From contig BCKL01000038.1 in the NCBI GenBank assembly GCA_001600635.1, positions 124,001 through 188,000 of the forward strand: a stretch of DNA of 64,000 nucleotides, in the 5' to 3' direction. The stretch comes from Leucosporidium creatinivorum. Lineage: Eukaryota; Basidiomycota; Microbotryomycetes; Leucosporidiales; Leucosporidiaceae. Below the pieces are notes generated by a model. That model saw only the letters and a program-made list of their open reading frames with translations, did no database searches and was not told the DNA's origin. The position numbers and the translations under genes were made by a program. Positions 45,301 through 57,879 of this stretch are shown here, piece after piece (position 1 is the stretch's first letter; each line of letters starts with the position of its first letter).

Positions 45301-48300
45301 GCTCAGCGAGGAGGAAGCTAAGGCGCTCGCTCAGCAACGAGCTCAAGCCGTCGAGCGGGAGGATCTCGACGACCTCGAGGATGAGTCGTCCGCCCTGAAA
45401 GGCCTCCCATCTCGCTTCTCGGACCTCAAGGACGAGCACTTCCCCCTCTTCCTCTCCTTCGACACGCTTCTTACCCTCCTCGAGTCCGAGTACTCGATCG
45501 ACTGGGGAACTCGGCGCACGAGCGATGGACAGAAGGCGGCTTTCAAGCGCTACAAGCTCGAGGATTCGGATGCGATCGAGCACGCTGGAGTAGACTTGGA
45601 CGCCGACGGCGATATTCTCGACTCGCTCGAGACGTCAGCTACTTCGTCTCGTCTCTGGGAGCGCTTCGTCGACGCCGAAACGTTCGCCGATTGGTTCGCT
45701 TCTTTCGACCAACGTTTGACAAAGGTGAGTCGAAGATGTGATGCTATAACTCGCGCTATGCTGACTCCTTTGTCTATAGGGAGTCGACCCCGCTCTCTGC
45801 TTCAGCGAGATCCTCGGCATCATTCGCGGTTCGGAGCTCGCCGTCGAGACGCCCAAGGGCTATCTTTCGCGCGAGCAGTACCTCGACCTCTCGGAACGAC
45901 ACTCGACCTACGTGTCCCTTCGTCCCGCCATCTACGACATCTTCCTCGCCTACCTCAAGCGGAAGCAAAACGACCTCGACCGAGCCGACCGCACCCACAC
46001 CCTCATCCAAGCCTTTCGCAAAGCTCCTCTCCCACTAGCGGCTCAACTCGACTACCTCTACATCGATGAGGCTCAAGACCTGCTCTTAGCCGACTGCAGC
46101 ATGATCCGCTACCTCTCATCGAACCCGAATGGTTGGCTCTTTGCTGGTGAGTGGCTTGCTTGTGGACGTGACTACAGCACGCTGACTCTAGACACTCGCA
46201 ACAGGCGACACGGCTCAAACCATCGCGAGTGGCTCCTCGTTTCGCTTCAACGACCTCAAGGCCGCCGTCTATCGTCAGGAGGAGCGTCAAGCCCAGCTCG
46301 CCGACCGCAAGCCCGTTGAGTCCAAGCTCTTCTCGCTGTCGCTCAACTACCGTTCTCACGCTGTGAGTCAATACCATTTGGCTCGGAAAGCGCTCTTACT
46401 GACCCTGTCTCTCTGCAGGGGATCACTCGCGTCGGCAGCTCGCTCGTCGACGCCCTCCTTCGCCTCTTCCCTGAGTCGATCGACCGTCTTCCAGCAGAGA
46501 GGGGTCTCGTGGAGGGTCCAAGTGAGCTCTACATGGCTCTCCTCTGATACAGGATGAAAGCTCACCATCCTTGCGCACCCTCAGAGCCGATCTGGCTGCT
46601 CAGCAGTGAGGATCCCGATGCGGGCGACGATCTCACCTCGAACTTCCTGTTTGGCGAGGCAGGGTCGGCTGTCGAGTTTGGTGCAGAGCAGGTGAGTCTA
46701 TACTGCACCATTACGATGATCTCGAGGCTGCCGCTAATGCTCCCCGCTTTCCGTCAGGTCATTCTCGTTCGCAACGAAGCAGCACGAGAGAGCTTGCGCA
46801 AGAAGACGGGAGACGTCGGGCTCATCATGTACGTCGACTCACATCCAAGCATGAGGTCGCCGCCCCAATTCAGCCGCTGACGAGTCTGCTGTCTCTCACT
46901 TGCCGCAGGACCATCGCCGAGTCGAAAGGTCTCGAGTTCAGCGAGATCTTGCTCTGGGACTACTTCGCCGATAGCACTTCGAGGTTAGTCGGCCTTCTCG
47001 TGCGACGCGAGCGCAGGCCCTCGCTTACTCCAGCTCTCGACCAACAGCGCTGCCGATTGGCGAGTCGTCTTGAACCTCTGGAAGAGTGGCAAGGGAGTTC
47101 CCACTTTTGACGCCGTTCGCCACGCCTCCATCGGACAAGAGCTTCGTTGCCTCTGTGCGTCGCCTGATGTTCTTTTTCCCGCCGCTCGCACTGACGCTCG
47201 CCTCGCCCAGACGTTCCCGCCGCTCGCACTGACGCTCGCCTCGCCCAGACGTTGCCGTCACTCGCGCTCGGAACGTTCTCTGTATCGTTGACCGAGATCG
47301 CACTGGAGACGCCATGAGGAGTTACTTCGAACATCTGGAGCTCATTAGGACGATACGCTCCGGAGACCCGCTTCCCAACCTCGCGGCCGCCTCTTCGTCG
47401 GCATCATGGCTCAAGCAAGGCCGAGCTATGTACGGCCGCCGACTCTACCGCCAAGCAGCTCAGTGCTTCCGCAAGGCCGGCGCCAAGCTGGAGGAGGCCA
47501 TTGCCAACGCCTACGAAGAGCGGAGGAAGACTAAGGCCGCTTACCGTCTCGCTGGTCGCTCCACTACCGCCGTCGTCGCCTCCTTCGCCCGAGTCGCCAC
47601 CCTCTTCCGCGCGTGTGCTCAGCTCGCCGGCGACTCATCCTCACAGCGCGTCAAGCTCTACATTGTCTCCGCCGAGCTGGCTCTCTCCGCCGACCGTCTT
47701 GCAGACGCTGCCAGCGATTACGAGCAAGCCGGCGAGTTTGACCGCTCGGCGTTGCTCTTCCTCCGCGCCCGCAAGATTGAGGAGGCGGTTCGAGTCGTCA
47801 AGGCTCACGTCAACATGGTGGAAGACTCTACTCGAGCTAAGGTCTTCTACCCTGCTCGCCTGTCGTATCTCAAGCGCGGCAAGATCGAGTCGGCCAAGTC
47901 CCTCTTCACTACCGACGAGGAGCTGCTAGCCTTGTGAGTCGTCCTCCGCTCGGTTCTTCTTGTACCGCGACACTTACGCTTTCGATCTCGTACCACAGCG
48001 CCGAGGATTACGGCTTCGACGACGTGCAGCGCGAGCTTCTCGTCACTCTCGGTCGGTTCGAGCAAGCGGCTCGGCTTGGTATGGACGACGGTCAGCTTCG
48101 GATCGCCGCCACACTCTACGCGAAAGTGGGAAACCACGACTCGAGTGTCATGGCCGCCCGCTGCCTCTCGGAGCTGCTTTCGCAGCGTGAGTCGCTCTCG
48201 AGTCGTTTCATCCCCGACCCCCGCTGACCCTGCTTCGGCCTCACCAGAGCTCCCGTTTGGAGCCTCGGACGACTGGACAGACGAGAAGCGCTTCAAGCAA

Positions 48301-51300
48301 GCATCCGAGATGCTTAAGGAGACGTCATCGGTGCTCGAAGCCATCAAGGAGCCGTTCGATAGCGAGCAGGAGCTTCGCAAGGAGGTCAGTCTCGAGAGAC
48401 CGTTCATGCTATCGATTACTGACCCTTTCCCTTTCTGCTAGATCTCTATGTACCAGCTCGTCACCTCCAAGGACCTCGTGTCGCTGCGAACGCTCGGCTT
48501 CGAATGGAAGGAAGAGGACAACCTCGCCCACGCCCTTAACTCGCTCGACGCCGCCCTCTCCGAATTTCCCGACTTCCGCTACACCTCTCTCGACCACATC
48601 AGCGCCTACATCAGCGACGTCGAGACGTACAGCTCTCTCGTTCGACGCCTTCTCAAGCAGGGAGGCAAGCTCGACATCGCCGANGCGCCAACNCAACGCC
48701 TGCTGGGCCTGCGTCAAGCCGACAGCGGCGAGAAGCTCGAGCTCTCCNNCATCAAGGTTCTCCCTACGTCGCCTCTCTTCCTNCTCCTCCCCAAGCCTGG
48801 ACAAGGCGAGGAGAAGGAGGCGGCACGTCTCGTGCCGGTCGCCGTTCTTCGCCCTCTCGCCTCTCGCTTCCTGGCCAAACGCTTAGACGACTTCCTCTTC
48901 CTCACCTCCAACTCGCTCAGCAAGGCTCGAGACCTTCGGCCGCCATGCTTCGCCTTCGCAACGGCTTCCTGCACCCATCCACAATGTGACCGACTGCACG
49001 TCTCGCCGGGCAATCTCACCGAGGCTCGATTCCAATCGCGACTAGACGTCCTTTCGGCTGTCCTTCGGATGACTGCAGCCTTCGACTTTGTCACTAGCAT
49101 CCTCGGCGAAGGAGCGGATGGGGCGGCTCGGCGGGCTGAGCAAAAGTGAGTCGCTCAAGCCCGCTTTCCTCGCAAGATCATCTGCTAACAAACATTTTNG
49201 AGAACAGTAAATGGCTCGACATCCTCTCCCTCTCTCTTCATCCTCCTCACGCCTTCTCGGGAGCGTCGGGCGAGGCGCTCGACCGCAAGAGGGAGGGCGA
49301 CTGGCTCCTCACCACCGCACGCATNGCCCGCCGCGCCGAGGACGCTCTCCTTCGTATCCCATCAACCATCGGCTCCGCCATCCTCCCCAAGTGGACTCGC
49401 TTGGCCATGNTGGCCTCCGACATCTCTCCCGCCTCCTTCTCAGCGCTCGGCAGCCGCATCCCTCTCGTTACGAGCAAGAATCGCGACTTGCAGTACCACC
49501 ACGGTCGGTCACAGCGTCCGGTCACTCAAGGTCTCGTGTTATGGCTGCAGCTTAAAGCCGACGCTCCCATCGTTTGGCAACCGCTGCAGGGGATTCTGAA
49601 CGTCGTCGAGTCCGTCTCCGCCTCCCCACGGGTGTAGCTCCGAGCTGACAAGGTTCTTACTCTTGCAGACACATCTCTAACTATCACCTTCCATTCGACG
49701 CCACCGCTCTCGTCGAACTGCTCGAGGATCTCGGCGCTCTCGCAATCCTTTCGGCGGCGACCAAATCAGGCTCGTTGGACGATCCTTGGTGTTGGAACGA
49801 GCTGCTCTTACCGCGATCCGTCATGCGTCGACTCATTCGCTTCGTATCGAGCCGTGATGTTGTCGACTTTCCGTGCGTTCCGCTCTCCTGCTTCGTGGCT
49901 CGGCGCCGAGACGAGCGAAAGCTGATCTTCTTTTCCAGTCAACGCCTCGTCAACGACTTAGTCAAGGTCATCATCCGCGTCCTCTGGTCTTTGCTCGAGG
50001 ACAGCTCGTGTCTGCAAGTAGGAGGTCCCGTCAGCGCCAGCAGCTCCGAAGCTAGTAACGTCGCCCTCGCAAGTCGTCTGTGAGTAGCGCGCTGTTTCCA
50101 CTACAAGCTTGGAGCTGACCAGTTCCTCCTTGTAGACTTCGTCTTCTCGGTTTGCTCGGACAACGAGATCATGGAGGCAAGCTCAAGCGTAACATTCTCA
50201 GTCGTTTGAGGGAGGTCAGCGGGCTCGCCGCTCGGGCTTCGCCAGTTCTCGCAGAGTGCGCCTATCTCTTCTTGGTATTCTCGCCGAGGTAGCCTACTGA
50301 CCTTGTACTCGCCTGCAGATTCGCCGAGGCCATCACCTATAGCGAGCTCGAGACGGCGGCGCTCAACTTCGGCAGCGCGTTCGTTCTCGACGGCATGGTC
50401 CAACTGGACTTGGCGCCGGCTGCAGATCTCTCTGGAGTTGTTGGTGTTCGTGTTGTGTGGGTCGCTACACCGAGCTCTACGGCAGCTCAGCAAACTGACC
50501 TCGCCACCCCTTCTTCTCCCTTCTCCCCTCCCCTCCTTCGCACTCCCTTGCTCTGGCAGTCGGGCCACATCTCTCACCGGGATCCAAAGTCAACTATTCC
50601 CCACCGCACGCTCGGCCAAGGCCAAACCTTTCGTCCCCGCGTCAGCACGACAAGCCCTACAGGATGCTTCGGCGCGCGACGGCGGCGACGGCGAGTCGAC
50701 CGTTTCGGAGGTAGAGCAGCAAGCTCTCGACGCCGCTACTGCGGCTCGAGAAGTAGAGCAGCTAGCATTAGAGACGAAGAGCGCCATAGTATGCCAGAGA
50801 CGAGTTCGGCTTCGTCTGAGGCGTGAGGAGGAGCGGCGGCAGCATGCTGCGACGGTGAGTCCGGGTCCAGTCGAGCTCGACGAGCGCGTCTAACTCTACA
50901 GCTCTCTCCCGACAGCCATTCACCATCTCCTGGCTTACCTTCGCCGCCGCCGGAAAGCATCACCGAGCTTTCACTCTCGGCCCCGTCATCGAGATCGCCT
51001 TCACCCTCGACATGCAGCTGAAGCAGCTCATCAGGTCTCGCAGTGGTAAGTGAAAATCTCTTCTTCGTTCACCGATACCAATGCTGACGCTTCGACGTTG
51101 TCCAGCTCTCAAGAAGGCGTGGAAGACTGCTCAGGAGGACGTTCTCGAGCTCGCTGGAGACCTCATGACCTCGGGAAGGTGAGCAGGTGTGCTCACCTAC
51201 TTCTCATGCTGTACTATCGCTGACCAGCCGCTGTTTGGTTCTACAGCAAGCTCCAACACGCCCTCGCCGCCGTCCTCGACAATCTCAAAGCCTCCAACCC

Positions 51301-51610
51301 CCTCATCATCGCCTCGTCTCCCGCGAAACTTCGCGCTCGCTTGGAGCAGGCTCCTTCCCTCTTTCGAGAAGCGGAGACGTGGTTCGCCGAGCTCGAGGGC
51401 CTCGCCCTCAAGTCCGTCCCCAACAATCAGCATGGTCAAGAGCTCGCCGAGCGGATGAAGATCGGTGTCAAGGGAGCTCTGACGACGCCCAAGGAGCGCA
51501 CTCGCCCTACTGAGGAGAAGGAGAAGCCGACGCTGGGAGGGGTCGACGCTGACGAGGACGACGAGGAGGCGGAGGAGAGGGCCGAGGGGCTGGGGCGTAT
51601 GAGGGCTTAG
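42354..51610 (+). CDS. RPA1N-like domain plus TRANK1-like SF1 helicase
   Basis: ATG 42354 opens MAHLLTRGAALYLAQRTAPL, then HFVLQVISDKSA, LSHRITLSDGETCVEGVV and RQFDMVYLTVWARDG, the pattern of the RPA70 N-terminal OB fold. Many introns later: EWTLLIAGRALKDW, ILIALSRGDFGGDNQKQLVG, VPIYEAKVLGDLRLVYQVD, then helicase motifs FIIGRSGTGKTTCILFK (45110), LDYLYIDEAQDLLLADCS, GDTAQTIASGSSFRF, FSLSLNYRSHA, TIAESKGLEFSEILLWDYF and VAVTRARNVLCIVDR. After that come TPR-like helices (LADAASDYEQAGEFDRSALL) and a CCCH finger (CFAFATASCTHPQCDRLH, near 48946), ending EGLGRMRA at 51608-51610. TRANK1-like UvrD-type proteins are large and poorly understood. Unspliced, a TGA at 43734 would end a shorter gene, so two genes are possible. 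Eight ambiguous bases fall at 48684-49410. Confidence 0.7.
47178..47253 (+). repeat. 38-bp tandem duplication of an intron's branch site and acceptor
   Basis: Two perfect 38-bp copies (47178-47215, 47216-47253), each with CACTGACGC and GCCCAG followed by ACGTT. They duplicate the 3' end of the intron before helicase motif VI. Using the second AG gives YVAVTRARNVL; using the first inserts 38 nt and breaks the frame. Confidence 0.9.
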
Positions 51611-51852
51611 TTTGGATGAAGAGGATGGACGAGAGGGAGCCGAGCTAGTGCCGTGTGTTGCTGTACATCTGTGCATTATCGTTCTTATCCCACTCGCTCG
51701 ACGGGTCGAGCTTCGCGAGCCGATTAGTGATCTCGGCGTTTAACGACTCTCGTTTCGTCTCCGATTTGCGAGCCTGGTGCTCGAGTGGCTATGAAAAATA
51801 AGCGGTGCGGATTAAGAATAGTACAACATAAATTCTAGGGTGATACAGAACC

Positions 51853-54800
51853 TCACTGGCCCTCCCACTCTCCTCCGCTGGCGAGCTGAGAGAATAGCCC
51901 TCCTTTCGCCTTGAGCGCCTCGACCGATCCACTGCGAGGACAAGAAGAGTCAGCAAGCTGTACAGCGAGGGAAGCGCAACTCGAAGCTCACCTCTCAACA
52001 ACAACACCATCAGCCATAACGAGCAAGTAGTCGCAGCGCTCCATGATGGCGAGCTTGTGAGTGACGATAAGGGTCGTCTTGCCCTCCTTGACGCTCAAGA
52101 TTGTCTCGAGGACGGCGGCCTGGTTGGTGGGATCCAGTGCGCTGGTGCACTCGTCGAGAATGAGGATCTCCCTCGGCCGAACGAGCGCCCTCGCAATCTG
52201 CAGCCTCTGCGCCTGACCTCCCGAAATGAGCGAGGCGTTCTCGCCAAGCATCGTCTCGTATCCTTTCGGTAGCGAGAGGATAAAGTCGTGGACGTGGGCG
52301 TCCTTGGCGGCGCGAACGACGGCCTCCTGCTCGACCGAGCCGTGGCCGTAGGCGATGTTCTCGGCGACCGTCATGTCGAAGAGGGCGGGGTGCTGGGAGA
52401 CGACGGCGACGTGGTCGCGGAGGTAGCGAGTGTCCATGCGACTGAGAGGGCGGCCATCGAGGAGGACGGAGCCGGTGGTGGGCTCGTAGAGGCGCTGGAG
52501 TAGGGCGGTGACGGTCGATTTGCCAGATCCAGAGGCGCTGTAGGAGGAGAGGTCGAGATCAGCTCGAGATGATCGGCTCGAGTCGCAGAGAAGTAGCTCA
52601 CCCGACAATACCGACACACTCGCCCGCCTTGACCGTGAAGGAGGTGTTGCGAAGGATGGGGACGTCGGGCCGAGTAGGGTAGGCGAAGTTGACCGAGTCG
52701 AAGCTGATGTCTCCCTTGATGGGGAAGGTCATGCGACCCTCGGCCTCCCTGGTCTCGGTCGAGAGGTCGAGGAGACGCCAGAAGTCCATCGCCGCTTGAG
52801 TCGCCTTGGCGATTCCGGGCACTGCGAGAACGGAGGGATGTCAGCGAGGTCTCGAAGGAGGCGAAGAGCGAGCTCGACTCACAGTACACCATTACTTGAG
52901 CGGCGAAGGTGATGGAGAAGATGATGAGAGCAAAGACTTGAGTCATTTTCTGAAAGTCGTAGCGGCCCTTGACGACGAGAATGGCGCCGACGTAGAACAT
53001 GAGGGCTATCAAGTCGAGGGTGAAGTTAGCGCTCAGTCGGTGAATAGAGGGCGACTGGGACTCACCATCAGCAGCGTACGTGAGAGCGTTTCCAGTCGCC
53101 GAGCCCATTCCGGCGTAGGGAGCAGCCTTGAGTCCTCCAGCGTACGCCTCGGCGGCAGCCTGCTCGAACTTGTTGAGGAAGACGGGCTCGATGGACATGG
53201 AACGAATGGCTCGGACGTTGGCAACAGTCTACGGCGGAGAGAAGAGGATGTCAGCTCGTCGCTCATCGTCGCCGAGAGCGCTCGAAAGAAGCTCACCTGA
53301 TGGAACCGCTTGGAGACGTCCTCGCGCAGGACCTTGTTGCGCGCCTCGATGACCGAGAGGGCGCCAGCTTGCAGACGAGTAGCGATGACGAAGACGGGAG
53401 CGAGGCCAAGTCCAACGAGGGTGAGCTCCCAGCCCGAGACCATCGCCCAGATGAGGCCGATGGAGAGCATGGAAACGACGACGACGATCTGGCCGATGAT
53501 GGTGCCGACCATGAGCCTCGCGTCCTCGGTATCCTTGATGATGGAGTGGCAGAGCGAGGAGGTCGAGTTCTCGGGCTGATCGAAGAAGGACTTGTCCTGC
53601 TTGACGACCTTGCCGAGGGCGTCCCTGCGAAGAGCGACGATCCAGCCCATACCGCAGCGTTCGAGGAGGTAGTACTTGAGGAAGGTGGAAGCTCCATCGA
53701 CAAAGGCGATGAGGAGGACGAGGAGCGAGGTGGTCGTGACGGTCGAGGCGTTGGGGTTGGACAGGTTGGCGAGCAGTTTGGAGAGGAGCGAGGCGAAGAT
53801 GGGGGTGCAGGCGCCGACGACGATGCAGAAGAAGAAGCCGAGAAAAAGGAGCCATTTGCTGGGGATGGTAGGGTAGTAGCGGCGGACGAGTTGGGTGAGG
53901 GACATGACGACTCGGGGCGGGCCACTCTGGTCCATCTGGATCGTCACCTCTCCGCCGCCGTACTCCTTCTTCTGCAGCGCCGTCCACTCCTTCTGCAAGT
54001 CTCCGCCATCGAGCATCGTCTTGTGCTTGATGCGAACTCCTCCAGGCCGGCGAACCGTCGCCGACTGACCAGCGAGCTCGAGAGCGGCCATCGACATGCT
54101 CGAATCTCGACGATTGTCGGGGGAGGAGGAGTAGTGCGAAAAGTCGTAGTGAGGAGGAGGAACGGCGGTGTTGACGGAGGTGCGAGAGGAAGGGCGACTG
54201 CGGTTCGAAGATGAACGAGGAGGAGTGCGAGGAGGGGTGCCGGTGAGGCGACTCTCCTGGCGCTCGACGAAGGTGGAGGAGGCGCGTCGGATCGCCTTGA
54301 GCTCGCGACTAGCTCGACCGAGGTCGACGGGAGGAGCGACGAGGAACCCACCGGCGGGAAGGCGGAAGTCGTCGGCGTCGCTGATCTCGATCCTCGGCGT
54401 CGAGTGCACCGAAGGGTATCCCTCGTCGACGAACTCCCATCCGAGATTCTCGACCGAGTCGGAATCGTCGAGCTCCTCGACGACGTGAGTCGCCTGGATG
54501 TGAGCGAGCGAGTGGAAGGGACCGCCGTAGTTGGATTGGAGGTCGACTCGGTAGCCCTGCTCAACGACCTTGCCTTCGGCCATGACGTAGACAAAGTCGT
54601 GTGGGTCGATGGGAGAGAGGTCGTGCGTGATGATGATGGTGGTGCGGTTCTGGCGCCAGACTTTGATGGCCTCGGAGACGAGAAGACGGGAGGTGGCGTC
54701 GAGCGCCGAGGTGGCTTCGTCTGTCGGGCAGCGAGCGCAAGTCAGCGAGCTGTTCGGACACCGAGGAAAAAGGACAATTGAAACTCACCGAGAATGAGCA

Positions 54801-57444
54801 CCGTAGGGCCCCTCAACCACGCCCTCGCAATCGCCAACCTCTGCCTCTGTCCTCCCGAAAGGCTCGCACCCTTCTCCCCACTCAACCAAGTATCATACCC
54901 CTCGGGCAGATCCCTAATGAAATCGTGAATGAGCGCCCCTCGGCAAGCAGCGACGACCTCCTCCCTCGTCACATCCTTGGCCTTCCTCCTAGTCCCGTCC
55001 TCCTGGATCTGACCGACAATGCCGATGGCGACGTTATCGTGTACCGTCCCGTCGAACAAGACCGACGCTCCCTGCGAGACACAAGCGACATGTCCTCTCA
55101 ACCACTCCTCGTCGATCCACTCGGACCCCTGCTCGTCCACCTCGACCCTCCCCTCCTCAGCCTTATACAAGCCGAGCAGCAAACTCCCGACGGTCGATTT
55201 ACCGCTCCCCGATCCTCCCACAATGTAGGTCGTCTCCTTCGCCGCGAGGTAGAGGGAGACATTTTGGAGCGCTGGAGGGGCGGGGTGCGGTCGAGTTGGG
55301 TAGTGGAAAGTGACGTTCCGGAGCGAGAGCTCGCCGGTGAAGAGTTGGGGGCGGAGCTTGGCCATTGCTCGAGCGGCGAGCTTGCGACCTCCTCGGCGGC
55401 GGGAGGGTTGGGTCGCGGAGAGAGGGATGAGGTGGGGTGTGTTGGGGAGGGTCGGGGAAGCGAGTTGGAAGGGGTGGGGAGAGAGGGGAGAGTCGGAGAG
55501 GTCGGCGCCGGTGGAGGAGGGGCGGATGGCGAAAGGCTCGGAGGACTCGAGGGAGGGGAACCGACCGCGGGATTGACGGCCCTTCTTGGCGAGGTTGAAG
55601 CGCGGGGAGAGGGCCGAAGTCGGCTGAGAAGAAGGGGACGACCTAGCGAGCACGACCTGCGGCTCCTCCTGCAACTCTCTCGCCAACTCCAACAACCCCG
55701 CCGCGGCAATCTTGCCCTTCTCGATCGTGACCAGCATGGGCACGCATTGCTGCAAATAGGTCGCCGCGATAAGGCAAGCCCAAAAGCAGGTATTGACCTG
55801 CGCGGCGGTCGACTTGCCCGTCCTGACGAGGTAGGCTCCGAACCAGAACCCTTGCACAAACATGGAGAGCATGATGAACTGTGTTGCGCCAGTTCGAATG
55901 CCCCAGACGAAATGAAGGCGATTGTAGGCGGCGTGGGCGTGGCGGGTGATGGTGCCGAAGGAGGCGAGTTCGTTCTCCTCGGCGTTGAAGGCTTTGACGG
56001 TGGGCATGGCGCCGAGGACTCGGTCCAAGCGGGAGGAGGACTTGGTAGAGTAGGAGCGGTCGAGTTGGTAGAGAGGGCCCGAGAAGCGTTCGGTGATGGA
56101 GACGATGAGGGTCACGATGGGGAAGGAGGCGAGGATGACGAAGGTGAGCTTCCAGTCGCGGTAGAAGGAGAGGATGAGGCAGGCGATGAAGGAGGTGAGG
56201 TATTGGAGGACGAGGCCGATGTTCTGCGAGGCGCCGAGGCGGACGTCGTCGGTTTCTCTGCGAGCGCCGAAGTTAGCTTCTCCTCCGCCGAGCTCGGCTC
56301 GAGCGAGAACAAGAGACACAACTCACTTGGTGAACCTTCCCATCAGCCCACCAGCACCCTGACTACTCTCCTTCTCCTCCCCCTCGACCTCCTCACCCTC
56401 CTCCTCAACCGCTCCCATCCCCAAATCAAACCACGCCAACTCCCTCCTCCCCACCCCCTTAAACACCTCCATCCTCAACGTCCTAACCGCTCTCTCCCCA
56501 TTGACAACCCACAGATACACCATCCCCGTACTAACGAAGAACGTCAACGCCGCGAGGATACAGAACTTGATGGTCGCATCGCGGACGGTATGGAGGAGCT
56601 TGTCCTGCGCTTCTTTGAGAAGGGTGGGAGTGAGGCCGGGAGTGGAGGTGGTGAGGGTGTAGTCGGTGAAGGCTTGGAAGGCCTTGCCTACGAGGTCGGT
56701 CATGTAGGGTGGAAAGAGGCCGCAGATGATGGACAGGAGCGTCGCGGGGAGGAGGATGGTGTAGTGGGTGGATTTGGGCGAGAGGGAGAACATGAGCCCG
56801 AGGGTCGGGCGGATGGTGGGTTTCTTGGGAGGTGGAGAGGGTGTGCTAGAGGTCGAGGAGGAGGTGGCGGTCGAGAAGCGTAGAGTCGAGATGGGCACTC
56901 CTTCGGCGATGACCGTCTTGCCGCTGCTGCTCGACTGCTGGGTCGATTGGGAGAGGTCGAGTTTCGGTGGTCGGGGTGTAGTAGTAGTCCGAGTGACTTC
57001 ATCCGCCTTAGCCACCTGCTCCGCCCCGCCTCCCTTCTTCTTCTGCTCGTCGCTCTCCTGCTCGGACTCGGCTCGCCTCTCCTCCTCCTCCTCCTCATCG
57101 ACAAACAGCTGCCTCGGCTGCATCCCCAACCTCGGCATCCCCATCTCCATCTCCATCCCATGCTCCTGCTGCTCTCCAGCCCCAGGCTCAAAAGCCCTCG
57201 GACTGGAACTCGGACTCATAAAAGCAGCGACCGGGCTAGGATGGACAGTGCTCCCGCCTCCTCTGTCCAGGGCGAAAGGGGAAGCGCTCCGACTCGCAGC
57301 AGCACCAGCGACGGATTGGTCGAACGACTGCTGACCCAGCCTCGGAGAGCGGGAAGCGAGCGAGGTGGTCCTTGGGGAGAGAGTGGAAGAGCGGAGAGGG
57401 AGCGACGAGGAGCGGGGTGGGGTGGACGGCGGCGTGCTGGTCAT
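51853..57444 (-). CDS. STE6: Full-length ABC-B transporter, STE6-type pheromone exporter
   Basis: ATG 57444 opens MTSTPPSTPPRSSSLPLRSS with a disordered N-terminus of about 190 residues. Half 1 has membrane helices (LLSIICGLFPPYMTDLVGKA, FCILAALTFFVSTGMVYLWV), Walker A GGSGSGKST, signature LSGGQRQRLAIARA, Walker B ILDEATSALDA across an intron, and ITHDLSP. A Ser/Pro-rich linker of over 200 residues leads to half 2: WLLFLGFFFCIVVGACTPIF, Walker A GASGSGKST, signature ISGGQAQR, Walker B ILILDECTSALD and IVTHKL. It ends LFSQLASGGEWEGQ at 51853. Fungal STE6 exporters secrete the farnesylated a-factor-like peptide pheromone; the DECTSALD motif and long linker fit this group. Both catalytic Glu residues are kept, so both sites look active. 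A general MDR-type pump is the alternative. Confidence 0.85.
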
Positions 57445-57879
57445 GGTTGGTGTTGTGTTGGCGAGTAGGTGCTAAGATGTGGTAGGTAGGAGACTCAGCC
57501 CCTTCAGCCCTCAGCCACCGCCCTCAGCCATCTTCGTCGTCCAGCACAAAGGGAGAAGTGAGAGAGAGCGCTTTGTTTGTCCTCGCTGAGACAATGGGGC
57601 TCGAATGCCGACTGAGCCGAGCCGAGCGATTAGTACAGAGCACGGCCGTCATCGCCTTCTGTATTCGATTCAATTCGACGAGCGAGGTTTGAAGCGAGGA
57701 GAGCGGCGGAAGGCAAGAGTCGACTGTCGCTCGGAGTCGCTGGCCTCTCCCTCTCGTATCCGACCGAGCGAGTAATGGTCAAAGCCGAGAAAGAAGAAGA
57801 AGAAGAAGTTACACAACTAGCCACAGCAGTCTCCGGAAAGCCATTTCTGCACCACTCCCACCACATCTCCACGCTCGGG
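57445..57879. other. Intergenic: STE6 promoter and NOT2 3' flank
   Basis: 435 bp, with an (AAG)n run at about 57790-57808. No gene seen. Confidence 0.45.

Noticed and set aside
54778-56883. 700-codon open frame antisense to the STE6 gene
   Set aside because: It mirrors coding sequence with strong codon bias in a GC-rich genome, has no domain, and overlaps well-supported ABC motifs.
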